A DNA stretch of 53,112 bases from JBJTIF01 sp046094825 (lineage in GTDB: Bacteria > Actinomycetota > UBA4738 > HRBIN12), in NCBI GenBank assembly GCA_046094825.1, contig JBJTIF010000078.1:1-53112 (forward strand). Direction: 5' to 3'. Shown here one piece after another: positions 25,423 to 32,870 of this stretch; within the stretch, counting starts at the first letter, position 1, and each line of letters begins with the position of its first letter. Position numbers and translations under genes: made by a program. The notes beneath the pieces were generated by a model that worked only from the letters and a program-made list of their open reading frames with translations, had not been told where the DNA came from and did not search any database.

Positions 25423-26319
25423 TCAGCCGAGGAGGCCGCAGTCGGGCAACCCGAGCGGATCGGGGCCCCACCCCTCGACCGTCGATCCCGTCCAGCAGAA
25501 GCCGTCGAAGACGAGCGCCTCGAACTCACCCGAACGATCGAAGCGCAGTTCGGACCGGATGCCGTACGGCGTCGTACAGGCATGGCAGTCCTCGTGCATG
25601 CGCCACTCGAGCGGCACGGCGTAGCCCTCCGAGGTCGCGGTCGGCGCATCCATCCCGACGTCCCACCACATCTGGGCCTCGAGTGGCGGATCGGCGTCGT
25701 GGAGCGCGCGGATCTCGGCGAACATGTCGGTAGCCTCGATCGCCGCCCAGAACGCCCACAGTTCCTCCGACGGAAAGGCATCGCGGAGATCGAGCATCCC
25801 GGCGGGCGTGAAGACGAAGAGCCCCCACGCGTCGTTCACGTAGCGCTCGTCCTGGACGGCTCCGCGACCGACGGAGACCGGTCCGACGGAGGTCATCGCG
25901 CCGATGACGATGCTCGTCCGGACGAAGAGCGCGATGGTCGCCTCCGGAACGCTCCGCGACCGCAGGTAGGGCTCCATGCAGACCGCATCGAACCAGCGCT
26001 CGCGCTTGAGGAAGAGGACCGGATCGTCGATCAAGCCCCTCTCCGCACACCACTCCGCGAAGTCGGGGAGGCCGGGTTGGAGTCGATGTCCGTAGTAGAA
26101 GTAGCTGTACGGCGTGTAGTCGTCCTCTGTGAGGTCGGCGGGCCAGACCTCCGGTGTCGAGGGAAGGTCGAGGAACCTCGGCTCCGCGGTCAGTTCGATC
26201 GGTGCGGTCTCGACAGCCTCCGTCGGAGCCGTGGAGAGATCGGCTGGCGTCTGCGCGGCCGACCCCCCGCAGGCCGCCGCCGCGAGGAGCATCGAAAGCG
26301 CGAGTGCCTTGCGGCGCAT
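25423..26319 (-). CDS. Lipoprotein of unknown function
   Basis: 298 aa. Short basic N-terminus, hydrophobic core and lipobox LLAAAACGG with acylated Cys near position 17. A Thr/Pro/Ala-rich linker follows, then a globular domain rich in Trp, Tyr and Asp with several Cys (AEWCAERG, EDCHACTTPYG, GFCWTG, PDCGLLG) that may form disulfides. I do not recognise the family. It starts 19 bp from the 3' end of tRNA-Ala. Its codon use is more mixed than that of flanking genes, hinting at later acquisition. Confidence 0.7.
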   Translation of the reverse strand: MRRKALALSMLLAAAACGGSAAQTPADLSTAPTEAVETAPIELTAEPRFLDLPSTPEVWPADLTEDDYTPYSYFYYGHRLQPGLPDFAEWCAERGLIDDPVLFLKRERWFDAVCMEPYLRSRSVPEATIALFVRTSIVIGAMTSVGPVSVGRGAVQDERYVNDAWGLFVFTPAGMLDLRDAFPSEELWAFWAAIEATDMFAEIRALHDADPPLEAQMWWDVGMDAPTATSEGYAVPLEWRMHEDCHACTTPYGIRSELRFDRSGEFEALVFDGFCWTGSTVEGWGPDPLGLPDCGLLG

Positions 26320-26337
26320 GCGGCGGAGTGTAGGGGC

Positions 26338-26412
26338 TGGTGGAGACGACCGGGATCGAACCGGCGACCCCCTGCTTGCAAAGCAGGTGCTCTACCGCTG
26401 AGCTACGTCCCC
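26338..26412 (-). tRNA. tRNA-Ala (anticodon TGC)
   Basis: 75 nt with encoded CCA (26340-26338). Acceptor GGGGACG pairs with CGTCTCC, giving the G3-U70 wobble that defines alanine tRNAs. The anticodon stem-loop CTGCTTTGCAAGCAG reads TGC. D-loop (AGCTCAGCGGTAGAGC) and T-arm (GGTTCGATCC) are canonical. Confidence 0.96.
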
Positions 26413-26449
26413 ACCCGAGTGTACGCACCGCCCCGGTAGGGTTCGTCCC

Positions 26450-27703
26450 ATGAGCGACGGCGAGGGGTCGCCCGCGGCGCCCGTCCGGCGGCGCCTCGAC
26501 TGGCTCCCGCCCGGCGCCCGCGCGATCGGCGTGGCGTCGTTCTTCTCCGACCTCGGCCACGAAGTCCCCACCTCGCTGCTGCCGAGCTTCCTCACGAGCA
26601 CGCTCGGGGCACCCGCCTCGGCGCTCGGCCTCATCGAGGGGGTCGCCGACGCCGCATCCGGCGTCGCGAAGCTCGCGGGTGGCGCGATCGCCGACGAGCC
26701 GCGCCGGCGCCGCAGCGTGGCGATCGGCGGCTACCTCACGACCGCCGCCCTCTCCTCGGGGATCGGTGCCGCGACGAGCGCCGTGCAGGTCGGGCTCCTG
26801 CGCGCCGGAGCCTGGTCGGCGCGCGGCATCCGGACGCCCGCGCGCAACGCGATCCTCGCCGACCTCGTCGAACCGGAGGTGTACGGACGCGCGTACGGGT
26901 ACGAACGCGCGCTCGACAACCTCGGCGCGATCCTCGGCCCGCTCCTCGCGACCGTCCTCGTCGCCGTCGTCGGCGTCCGGGGCGCGATGGTCGCCTCGAT
27001 CGTCCCCGGCATCCTCGCGGCGGTCTCGATCGCGTACGCCGCGCGCCACGTGCGCGTCGAACACCGCGGCGAGCGCCGGCCGCTCCGCCTCCACGTCCGG
27101 CCGGTGCTCCGCGGGCGGCTCGGTCGCCTCTTCGTCGGGATGGGCGCCTTCGAGTTCGGCAACGTCGCCGCGACGCTCCTCATCCTCCGCGCGACCGAGC
27201 TCCTCGCGCCGCAGCTCGGCACCGACGGCGCGGCGCGCACGGCGCTCCTCCTCTACGTCGGCTACAACGTCGCCGCGACGCTCGCGAGCGTCCCCGGTGG
27301 GCACGTGAGCGACCGGCGGAGCTCGCTCCTCGCGCTCACGATCGGGACGTCGGCGTTCCTCGCGAGCTACCTCCTCCTCGCGGACGGTTCGACGTCGATC
27401 CCCCTCCTCCTCGGCGCGTTCGCGCTCGCCGGCATCGGGATCGGCTTCGTCGAGACGGCCGAGGCGGCGGCGGTCGCGGCGGAGGCCGACGACGCGGTCC
27501 GGGGCTCGGCGTTCGGACTCCTCGCCGGCCTCCAGAGCCTCGGGAACCTCGCGGCGAGCGGCGTCGCCGGGTTCGTCTGGACGCTCGTCTCGCCGCGTGC
27601 GGCGTTCCTCGTGTGCGCCGCGTGGATGGCGATCGCGCTCGTCGCGTTCGCGACGGCCCGTGTCGAGCCGGGGGACCGGAGCGGGAGCGCCCCGCCGGCC
27701 TAG
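26450..27703 (+). CDS. MFS transporter
   Basis: 417 aa, about 12 transmembrane helices. Begins with GVASFFSDLGHEVPTSLLPSF and has the motif GAIADEPRRRR after helix 2 and GHVSDRRSS in the second half, the duplicated MFS loop signature. The SDLGHE start and IRTPARNAILADL segment characterise a poorly studied MFS subgroup. The substrate is unknown. Stands alone between tRNA-Ala and a convergent regulator gene. Confidence 0.85.
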   Translation: MSDGEGSPAAPVRRRLDWLPPGARAIGVASFFSDLGHEVPTSLLPSFLTSTLGAPASALGLIEGVADAASGVAKLAGGAIADEPRRRRSVAIGGYLTTAALSSGIGAATSAVQVGLLRAGAWSARGIRTPARNAILADLVEPEVYGRAYGYERALDNLGAILGPLLATVLVAVVGVRGAMVASIVPGILAAVSIAYAARHVRVEHRGERRPLRLHVRPVLRGRLGRLFVGMGAFEFGNVAATLLILRATELLAPQLGTDGAARTALLLYVGYNVAATLASVPGGHVSDRRSSLLALTIGTSAFLASYLLLADGSTSIPLLLGAFALAGIGIGFVETAEAAAVAAEADDAVRGSAFGLLAGLQSLGNLAASGVAGFVWTLVSPRAAFLVCAAWMAIALVAFATARVEPGDRSGSAPPA

Positions 27704-27707
27704 CGGC

Positions 27708-27719
27708 CGCGGATCCGCG
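27708..27719. terminator. 12-bp palindrome between convergent genes
   Basis: Perfect palindrome CGCGGATCCGCG lies in the 24-bp gap between the MFS stop and the HTH-regulator stop. It could end transcripts from both sides, but it is too short for a strong hairpin and lacks a T-run. Confidence 0.3.
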
Positions 27720-27727
27720 CCCGCCGA

Positions 27728-28024
27728 CTAGCGGAAGAGGCGCAGGAGCTCGTCGATCGCGTGTCCCCGCTCGGCCGGGTGGCGGAAGCGACCCCCCTTG
27801 CGGAGCAGGTAGTGGTTGCGGCGGCCGACGCGCTCGCGCGCGAGGTACTCGCCGCGCTCGAGGTCGTCGAGGATCCCCTGGACCGCCCGCTCGGTGATGC
27901 CGACACGCTCCGCGATGTCGCGGACGCGGGCCTCCGGATCGGTCGCGACCGCGATGAGCACGTGCGCGTGGTTCGTGAGGAACGTCCACGTCGGACGCGC
28001 CTCGACCGCTGCCCGCGCGCTCAC
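27728..28024 (-). CDS. Winged-helix transcriptional regulator (MarR/ArsR-like)
   Basis: 98 aa. An HTH region (about 34-62) contains VRDIAERVGITERAVQGILDDL, followed by a wing GEYLARERVGRRNHYLLRKGG. A single winged-helix domain with a short C-terminal helix is all that is present. The GTG start overlaps the TerC stop (GTGA), so it is co-translated with the TerC protein and may report on or control the same metal/redox stress. No Cys are available for metal or thiol sensing. Confidence 0.8.
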   Translation of the reverse strand: MSARAAVEARPTWTFLTNHAHVLIAVATDPEARVRDIAERVGITERAVQGILDDLERGEYLARERVGRRNHYLLRKGGRFRHPAERGHAIDELLRLFR

Positions 28025-28947
28025 GCCGCGGCCTCCTGGGGCTCACGCGTCGCGCGGAGGCTGAGGACGATCGACACCGTGATGACGAGGAGGACGACGC
28101 CGAGCGACAGGAGCGTCGGGATCTTCACGACCTCGAGGAGGAGCATCTTCACGCCGACCCACACGAGGACGAGCGAGAGCCCGATCTTCAGGTACACGAA
28201 CCGGTGGACGAGGTCGGCGAGCAGGAAGTAGAGCGCGCGGAGCCCGAGGATCGCGAACGCGTTGCTCGCGAACACGAGGAACGGCTCGCGCGTCACCGCG
28301 AAGATCGCCGGGATCGAGTCGACCGCGAAGATGATGTCGGTCACCTCGACGAGGACGAGCACCATGAGGAGCGGCGTCGCGAGGCGCTTGCCGTTCACCT
28401 TCGTGAAGAGGTGGCCGTTCGCCCAGTCGTCGGTCATCGGGATGAAGCGCTTGAAGAGCCGAGCGGTGCGGGTCTGGCTCGGGTCCTTCGCGTGGTCGTC
28501 CTGCCGCGCCATCTTGATCCCGGTGAAGACGAGGAACGCCCCGAACACGTAGAGGATCCACTGGTACTCCTCGATGAGCGCCGCGCCGAGGGCGATGAAG
28601 ATCGCGCGGAAGAAGAAGGCGCCGATGACGCCGTAGAAGAGGACCCGGTGCTGGTACTCGCGCGGGACCTGGAAGTACGTGAAGAGCATCGCGAAGACGA
28701 AGATGTTGTCGACGGCGAGCGACTTCTCGATCACGTAGCCCGCGAAGTACTGCGCGGCGAGTTCGCCACCGAACTTGAAGGCGATGAGGCCGCCGTACGC
28801 GAGCCCGATCGCGATCCAGACCGCGGACCAGATCGCGGCCTCGCGCGTCTCGACGACGTGGTTGTCGCGGTGCGCGAAGAGATCCACGAGGAGCATGACG
28901 ACGATCGCGCCGATCGTCGCTGCCCAGAGCCAGACGGGAACGTCCAT
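28021..28947 (-). CDS. TerC/Alx family membrane protein
   Basis: 308 aa, about nine transmembrane helices. TerC-family acidic motifs within membranes are present: FAGYVIEKSLAVDNIFVFA and VTDIIFAVDSIPAIFA. Alx/TerC proteins export or balance Mn2+ and related divalent ions. The leader to the upstream glutaredoxin gene is only 66 nt, so a full yybP-ykoY Mn riboswitch does not fit. Translationally coupled with the downstream HTH regulator. Confidence 0.92.
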   Translation of the reverse strand: MDVPVWLWAATIGAIVVMLLVDLFAHRDNHVVETREAAIWSAVWIAIGLAYGGLIAFKFGGELAAQYFAGYVIEKSLAVDNIFVFAMLFTYFQVPREYQHRVLFYGVIGAFFFRAIFIALGAALIEEYQWILYVFGAFLVFTGIKMARQDDHAKDPSQTRTARLFKRFIPMTDDWANGHLFTKVNGKRLATPLLMVLVLVEVTDIIFAVDSIPAIFAVTREPFLVFASNAFAILGLRALYFLLADLVHRFVYLKIGLSLVLVWVGVKMLLLEVVKIPTLLSLGVVLLVITVSIVLSLRATREPQEAAA

Positions 28948-28993
28948 TCCTGCATCGTACTTCCGGTGCAGGGACTCCGCAAGTCCTCGGGCT

Positions 28994-29010
28994 CGATCCC
29001 CTCGGGATCG
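28994..29010 (-). terminator. Hairpin downstream of glutaredoxin gene
   Basis: CGATCCC (28994-29000) and GGGATCG (29004-29010) form a 7-bp stem with a 3-nt loop, 3 bp beyond the glutaredoxin stop. A second dyad, CCTGCA (28949-28954) / TGCAGG (28967-28972), overlaps the TerC leader. The hairpin may insulate glutaredoxin from terC; no T-run follows. Confidence 0.4.
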
Positions 29011-29013
29011 GCG

Positions 29014-29265
29014 TCAGGCGAGGCCGGCTGCGCGGAGCTTCGCGGTGAGCTCCTCGTCGGAGGGCTCGGTGAGATGGCTCCCGTCCGGGAAGACGATCAC
29101 CGGGATCCGCTGCTCACCACCGTTGTAGCGGAGGATCGCCTCGATCGCGTCCGGATCGTTGTCGGAGTCCACCTCGACGTACGCGACGCCGAGCGCCGCG
29201 AAGACCTTCTTCGCACGGCGACAGTCGCCGCACCAGTCGGCCCCGTACATCGTGACCTCGGCCAT
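29014..29265 (-). CDS. Glutaredoxin-like thiol-disulfide oxidoreductase (mycoredoxin type)
   Basis: 83 aa thioredoxin-fold protein. Active site W-C12-G-D-C15, cis-Pro segment RIPVIVFPDGS and C-terminal helix. The size and MYGADWCGDCRRAK start match mycoredoxin/NrdH-like proteins. It is divergent from the CstR gene and shares its operator region, so it probably belongs to the persulfide response, reducing mixed disulfides or persulfidated thiols. Confidence 0.88.
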   Translation of the reverse strand: MAEVTMYGADWCGDCRRAKKVFAALGVAYVEVDSDNDPDAIEAILRYNGGEQRIPVIVFPDGSHLTEPSDEELTAKLRAAGLA

Positions 29266-29288
29266 CCCTGCCTCCCGTCCCGGCTTCC

Positions 29289-29306
29289 CCTACCCCCGGG
29301 GGTAGG
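29289..29306. promoter_or_regulatory. CsoR/CstR-type operator
   Basis: Perfect 18-bp palindrome CCTACCCCCGGGGGTAGG. CsoR-family repressors bind TACCCC...GGGGTA dyads of this kind. A weak rightward promoter can be placed around it (TTCCCC at 29285-29290, TACCAT at 29309-29314, 18-bp spacer), so the operator would fill the spacer and binding would block RNA polymerase. It lies between the divergent glutaredoxin and CstR genes and can regulate both. Confidence 0.65.
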
Positions 29307-29353
29307 CGTACCATCCGGCGCGGGCGCCGCCGGCGCCCACCGGGAGGGTACCC

Positions 29354-29617
29354 ATGGAACCGGACCCGCGGATCGTCGAGGAGGCGCTCGTGCGCCTCGC
29401 GAAGGTGGAGGGGCAGGTGGCCGGGGTCGCGCGGATGCTCCGCGAGGGCCGCGATTGCCGGGAGGTCATCGCGCAGCTGAGCGCCGCGGGACGGGCGCTC
29501 GACCGCGTCGGCTTCCGGCTCGTCGCGAGCGGGCTCCGACGCTGCGTCACGGAGGGCGGCGCGGACGCCGAGGCCTCCGCCGAGGAGCTCGAACGGCTCT
29601 TCCTGCAGATCGGATAG
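29354..29617 (+). CDS. CstR-like persulfide-responsive repressor (CsoR family)
   Basis: 87 aa, all-helical CsoR fold. The conserved stretch KVEGQVAGVARMLREGRDC leads to Cys35, and Cys64 follows with CsoR spacing. The position of the copper-ligand His of CsoR (about residue 60) is Gly. Loss of this His with retention of both Cys is the pattern of CstR, which senses persulfides by Cys-Cys di/trisulfide links. The next gene is a persulfide dioxygenase-rhodanese, as in staphylococcal cst loci. An operator lies 48 bp upstream. Confidence 0.85.
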   Translation: MEPDPRIVEEALVRLAKVEGQVAGVARMLREGRDCREVIAQLSAAGRALDRVGFRLVASGLRRCVTEGGADAEASAEELERLFLQIG

Positions 29618-29625
29618 GAGGCGAC

Positions 29626-31017
29626 ATGGCGATCGACTACGAGGTCTTCGTCACGGCGGGGCTCGGGGACAACACGTTCCTCGTGGCCTCCGGCGACGAG
29701 GCGGTGCTCGTCGACCCGCAGCGCGACGCGTGGCGGTTCGTCGCCGCCGCCGAGCGCCGGGGGCTCCGGATCCGGGGCGTGCTCGAGACGCACGTCCACA
29801 ACGACTACCTCTCCGGCGCGCACGAGGTGCGCGCCGCGACGGGCGCCGACATCCTCGCGCCGGCGAAGGGCGGGTACGCGTTCCCCCACACGCCGTCCGA
29901 GGAGGGCGTCGAGATCGCGATCGGCGACCTGCTCCTGCGTGCGTGGGACACGCCCGGCCACACGTACGAGCACATCGCGTGGGCGGCGTTCCGACCGGGC
30001 GATGCGGGCGACGCGACGCCGCTCGCGGTCTTCTCCGGCGGGTCGCTCCTCGTCGGGAGCGCCGGCCGCACCGACCTCCTCGGCCCCGACCACACCGCGG
30101 CCCTCACCGACCTCCAGTTCGCGACGATGGCCCGGTACCGGGCGCTCCCCGCCGCCGTCGACCTCCTGCCGACGCACGGCGCAGGGTCGTTCTGCGTCTC
30201 GACGCTCCCGACCGCTGCGCGTGTGTCGACGATCGGCGAGGAGCTCGGTCGCAACGCCGCGCTCACCGCGAGCGATGGCGCGACGTTCGCCGAGCAGCAG
30301 CTCACCGGGGTCTTGGAGTACGCGCGGTACTACGCGGCGATGGCACCGCGCAACCGCACGGGTCCCCCCGTCCTCGGCTCGACGCCTCGACCGCCGCGCC
30401 TGGACGGCGCGGCGGTCGCGGAGCACCGGAGGCGGGGCACGGTGATCGTCGATGCGCGGGACCGCGAGTCCTTCGCCGCGGCCCACATCCCCGGCGCGCT
30501 GAACGTCGAGCTGAACGAGGGGTTCTGCACGTACGTCGGCTGGGTCACGCCGTTCGACTGCGAGCACGTCCTCGTCCTCCCGGAGAGCGACGACGCGGAG
30601 CGCGAGGCGATCGACCAGCTCATCCGGATCGGGTACGACCGGACGGTCGGGATCCTCGAGGGCGGCATGGCGTCGTGGGCCGGGGAGACGCGCTCGTACC
30701 CGATCGGCACGACGAAGGAGCTCCGCGAGCGGCTCACCGACGGCGAACCGACGACGGTCCTCGACGTCCGGCAGCCCGGCGAGTGGGAGAGCGAGGGCGT
30801 CGTGCCGGGGAGCATCCGGATCTTCGTCGGCGACCTCCCCGAGCGCCTCGACGAACTCGACCCTGGCGCGGAGCACTGGATCTTCTGCACGAACGGCCAC
30901 CGGGCGTCGCTCGCCGCGAGCCTCCTCGACGCCCGCGGGATCCGCGCGCGGCTCATCGCGAAGAGCGGCGTCCTCGGGCTGCTCGACCACCTCGAGCCGC
31001 TCGGCGCGGCGCGGTAG
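29626..31017 (+). CDS. Persulfide dioxygenase-rhodanese fusion (CstB-like)
   Basis: 463 aa. N-terminal MBL-fold persulfide dioxygenase (1-250) with THVHNDYLSG (H56, H58, D60), H112 in TPGHTYEH, D150 and H184 in LPTHGAG, the mononuclear-iron set of the ETHE1/CstB class. Two rhodanese domains follow. The first (about 270-345) has no Cys in its active loop (VLPESDDAERE); the second (about 360-463) has Cys421 in FCTNGHRAS. The enzyme would oxidise low-molecular persulfides to sulfite and transfer sulfane sulfur. AGGAGG precedes the ATG, 8 bp after the CstR gene. Its stop directly abuts the convergent SulP stop. Confidence 0.92.
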   Translation: MAIDYEVFVTAGLGDNTFLVASGDEAVLVDPQRDAWRFVAAAERRGLRIRGVLETHVHNDYLSGAHEVRAATGADILAPAKGGYAFPHTPSEEGVEIAIGDLLLRAWDTPGHTYEHIAWAAFRPGDAGDATPLAVFSGGSLLVGSAGRTDLLGPDHTAALTDLQFATMARYRALPAAVDLLPTHGAGSFCVSTLPTAARVSTIGEELGRNAALTASDGATFAEQQLTGVLEYARYYAAMAPRNRTGPPVLGSTPRPPRLDGAAVAEHRRRGTVIVDARDRESFAAAHIPGALNVELNEGFCTYVGWVTPFDCEHVLVLPESDDAEREAIDQLIRIGYDRTVGILEGGMASWAGETRSYPIGTTKELRERLTDGEPTTVLDVRQPGEWESEGVVPGSIRIFVGDLPERLDELDPGAEHWIFCTNGHRASLAASLLDARGIRARLIAKSGVLGLLDHLEPLGAAR

Positions 31018-32559
31018 TCAGCGTCCGCGGCGCGAGCGCGGCGCGCCGCCCTCGCGCCGCGGGGCGATCGCCCGTCGGCGGAGGTTGCTCGCGTCCTCGG
31101 CGACCAACGTGACGCCCGGCGCCGCGGCGAGCGTCCGCTCGACGACCTTCGCGGCCTGCGGCGGGACGTCGACGACCTCGACCTCGATGCCCGCCGCCTG
31201 CGCGCCCGTCACGAGGTCGCGGAGCGCGAGCGCGCCGGTGAGATCGACGCGACCGAGCCCACCGAGGTGGAGGACGAGCCGCCGGATGCCGGGGTGGCGC
31301 GCGACGAGGGCGTTCACCTCATCCTGCAGCGCCGGCGCGGACGCGAAGAAGAGCACGCCGTGCGGCTCGACGTGGAGGACGTCGCCCTCGACGCGTTCGT
31401 CGAGCGGGACCCGGACCTCGCGCCAGAGGTGGGCGGCGATGCCCACCCCGATGCCGAGGAGCACGCCCTCGTCGACGCGCGGCGAGAGCGCGATCGTCGC
31501 CGCGAACGTCGTCACCGCGACCCAGAACTGCGCCCGGGCGAGCCGCCGGTACTCCCGGAACGGCGCGGGGTTCAGGAGCGAGACGACCGCCGCGATGACG
31601 ATCCCCGACAGGACCGCGCGCGGGAGCGGCGCGATCGCGTCGGCGAACGGGAGGAACGCGAGGACGACGACCGCCGTGATGACGCCGCTCCAGCGGGTCT
31701 CCGCGCCGGCGAGGCGGTTCAGCGCGCTCCGGCTGAACGAACTGCCGACCGGGTAGGCGCGGAAGACCCCCGCGACGAGGTTCGCGAACCCCTGGCTCAC
31801 GAACTCGCGGTCGGGCTCCCACGCGGTGCGGTCGGCCGCGGCGTAGTGCCGTGCGATCGCCGCGGGTTCGGCGAAGCCCACGATCGCGATCGTGAGCGCC
31901 GGGAGGAGGAGCTGACCGGCGAACGACCACGGGAGGTCGAGCGACGGGAGCGGCAGGCCGGAGGCCACCGCGCCGACCGTCGGCACGTCGATCCCACCGA
32001 CCTCGACCGCGAGGATCCCGCCGACGACGGCGATGAGGACGCCGGGGAAGAGCGGATGGAGCCGTCGTCCGGCGAGCACGAGCGCGACGGTCGCGAGGCC
32101 GAACGCGAGCGCGGGGAGGTTCCACGAGCCCGGGGCGAGCGTCGCGCGCGCCGCCGAGGTAATCGGGTGCGCCGCATCCCCGGTCGTCCCGAGGACCGCC
32201 GGCAGCTGCGTCGCGACGATGAGCACGCCGGCGGCGGCGGTGAACCCCGCGACGACCGGCTGCGACATCAGGTAGGCGACGCGACCGATCCGCAGGAACC
32301 CGAAGAGCGCGCGGATGATCCCGACCTCGAGCGCGAGGAGCGCGGCGAGGGCGACGTACGGCGGTGCGAGGGGCATCGCGAGCCCCGAGAGCGCCCCGAG
32401 GGTGAGGAGCGAGGTGAGCGCGGTCGGCCCGGACTGGAGAGCGACGGAGGACGAGGTGAACGCCGTGATGAGCGGCGCGAGCGCCGCGGCGTAGATGCCC
32501 TGCTCGGGCGGCAGCCCCGCGAGCGCCGCGAGCCCGATCGCCTGCGGCACGATGAGCAT
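31018..32559 (-). CDS. SulP/SLC26 family anion transporter with STAS domain
   Basis: 513 aa from the only canonical start. Transmembrane core of SulP type (PQAIGLAALAGLPPEQGIYAA, LQSGPTALTSLL, SQPVVAGFTAAAG, GSSFSRSALN) and a C-terminal STAS domain (about 390-480, LHLGGLGRVDLTGALALRDL). The usual N-terminal block survives in frame upstream (RPGDLVAGISVA) without ATG, GTG or TTG, so the true start may be CTG at 32622 or ATC at 32607, just after the tusA stop. Members move sulfate, sulfite-like or bicarbonate anions. Being last in the sulfur operon, it probably exports the sulfate or sulfite formed. Confidence 0.88.
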   Translation of the reverse strand: MLIVPQAIGLAALAGLPPEQGIYAAALAPLITAFTSSSVALQSGPTALTSLLTLGALSGLAMPLAPPYVALAALLALEVGIIRALFGFLRIGRVAYLMSQPVVAGFTAAAGVLIVATQLPAVLGTTGDAAHPITSAARATLAPGSWNLPALAFGLATVALVLAGRRLHPLFPGVLIAVVGGILAVEVGGIDVPTVGAVASGLPLPSLDLPWSFAGQLLLPALTIAIVGFAEPAAIARHYAAADRTAWEPDREFVSQGFANLVAGVFRAYPVGSSFSRSALNRLAGAETRWSGVITAVVVLAFLPFADAIAPLPRAVLSGIVIAAVVSLLNPAPFREYRRLARAQFWVAVTTFAATIALSPRVDEGVLLGIGVGIAAHLWREVRVPLDERVEGDVLHVEPHGVLFFASAPALQDEVNALVARHPGIRRLVLHLGGLGRVDLTGALALRDLVTGAQAAGIEVEVVDVPPQAAKVVERTLAAAPGVTLVAEDASNLRRRAIAPRREGGAPRSRRGR

Positions 32560-32623
32560 CGCGACCGAGATCCCGGCGACGAGGTCGCCGGGTCTCGGCA
32601 GCGCGATGCGCCGACCCTCCAGG

Positions 32624-32860
32624 TCAGGCGCCCTTGCGGACGAGGAACATGAGCGCGCCGTCCTCCTCGCCGGACGACACGATCTCGTTGCCCGTGTCGT
32701 CGGCCCAGGCGGGGAAGTCCGTGAGCGACCCCTTGTCGGTCGCGAGGACCTTCAGCACCTGGCCCGCCTGCATCCCCTTGATCGCCTGGTTCGTCTTCAC
32801 GATCGGGATCGGGCACTGGAAGCCCCGCATGTCGAGCGTCTGATCCACGTGGTCCGTCAT
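32624..32860 (-). CDS. tusA: TusA family sulfurtransferase
   Basis: 78 aa. The persulfide-carrying Cys16 sits in RGFQCPIPIVKT, the TusA CPxP signature, followed by the two-layer alpha/beta fold ending LMFLVRKGA. TusA shuttles sulfane sulfur between rhodaneses, DsrE-type proteins and oxidative enzymes. It lies 10 bp after dsrE2 and its stop touches the presumed start of the SulP frame. Confidence 0.93.
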   Translation of the reverse strand: MTDHVDQTLDMRGFQCPIPIVKTNQAIKGMQAGQVLKVLATDKGSLTDFPAWADDTGNEIVSSGEEDGALMFLVRKGA

Positions 32861-32870
32861 CGTCCCTCCC

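Noticed and set aside
28948..29013. yybP-ykoY manganese riboswitch in front of terC
   Set aside because: The leader is only 66 nt and contains simple dyads, not the conserved two-helix Mn aptamer.
29354..29617. Copper-sensing CsoR
   Set aside because: The copper-ligand His is replaced by Gly and neighbours are sulfur-metabolic; no copper ATPase or chaperone is nearby.
28204..29625. In-frame upstream extension of the persulfide dioxygenase through TerC, glutaredoxin and CstR
   Set aside because: ATG at 29626 has a strong AGGAGG site and begins the known domain; the upstream translation is a shadow of three real genes.
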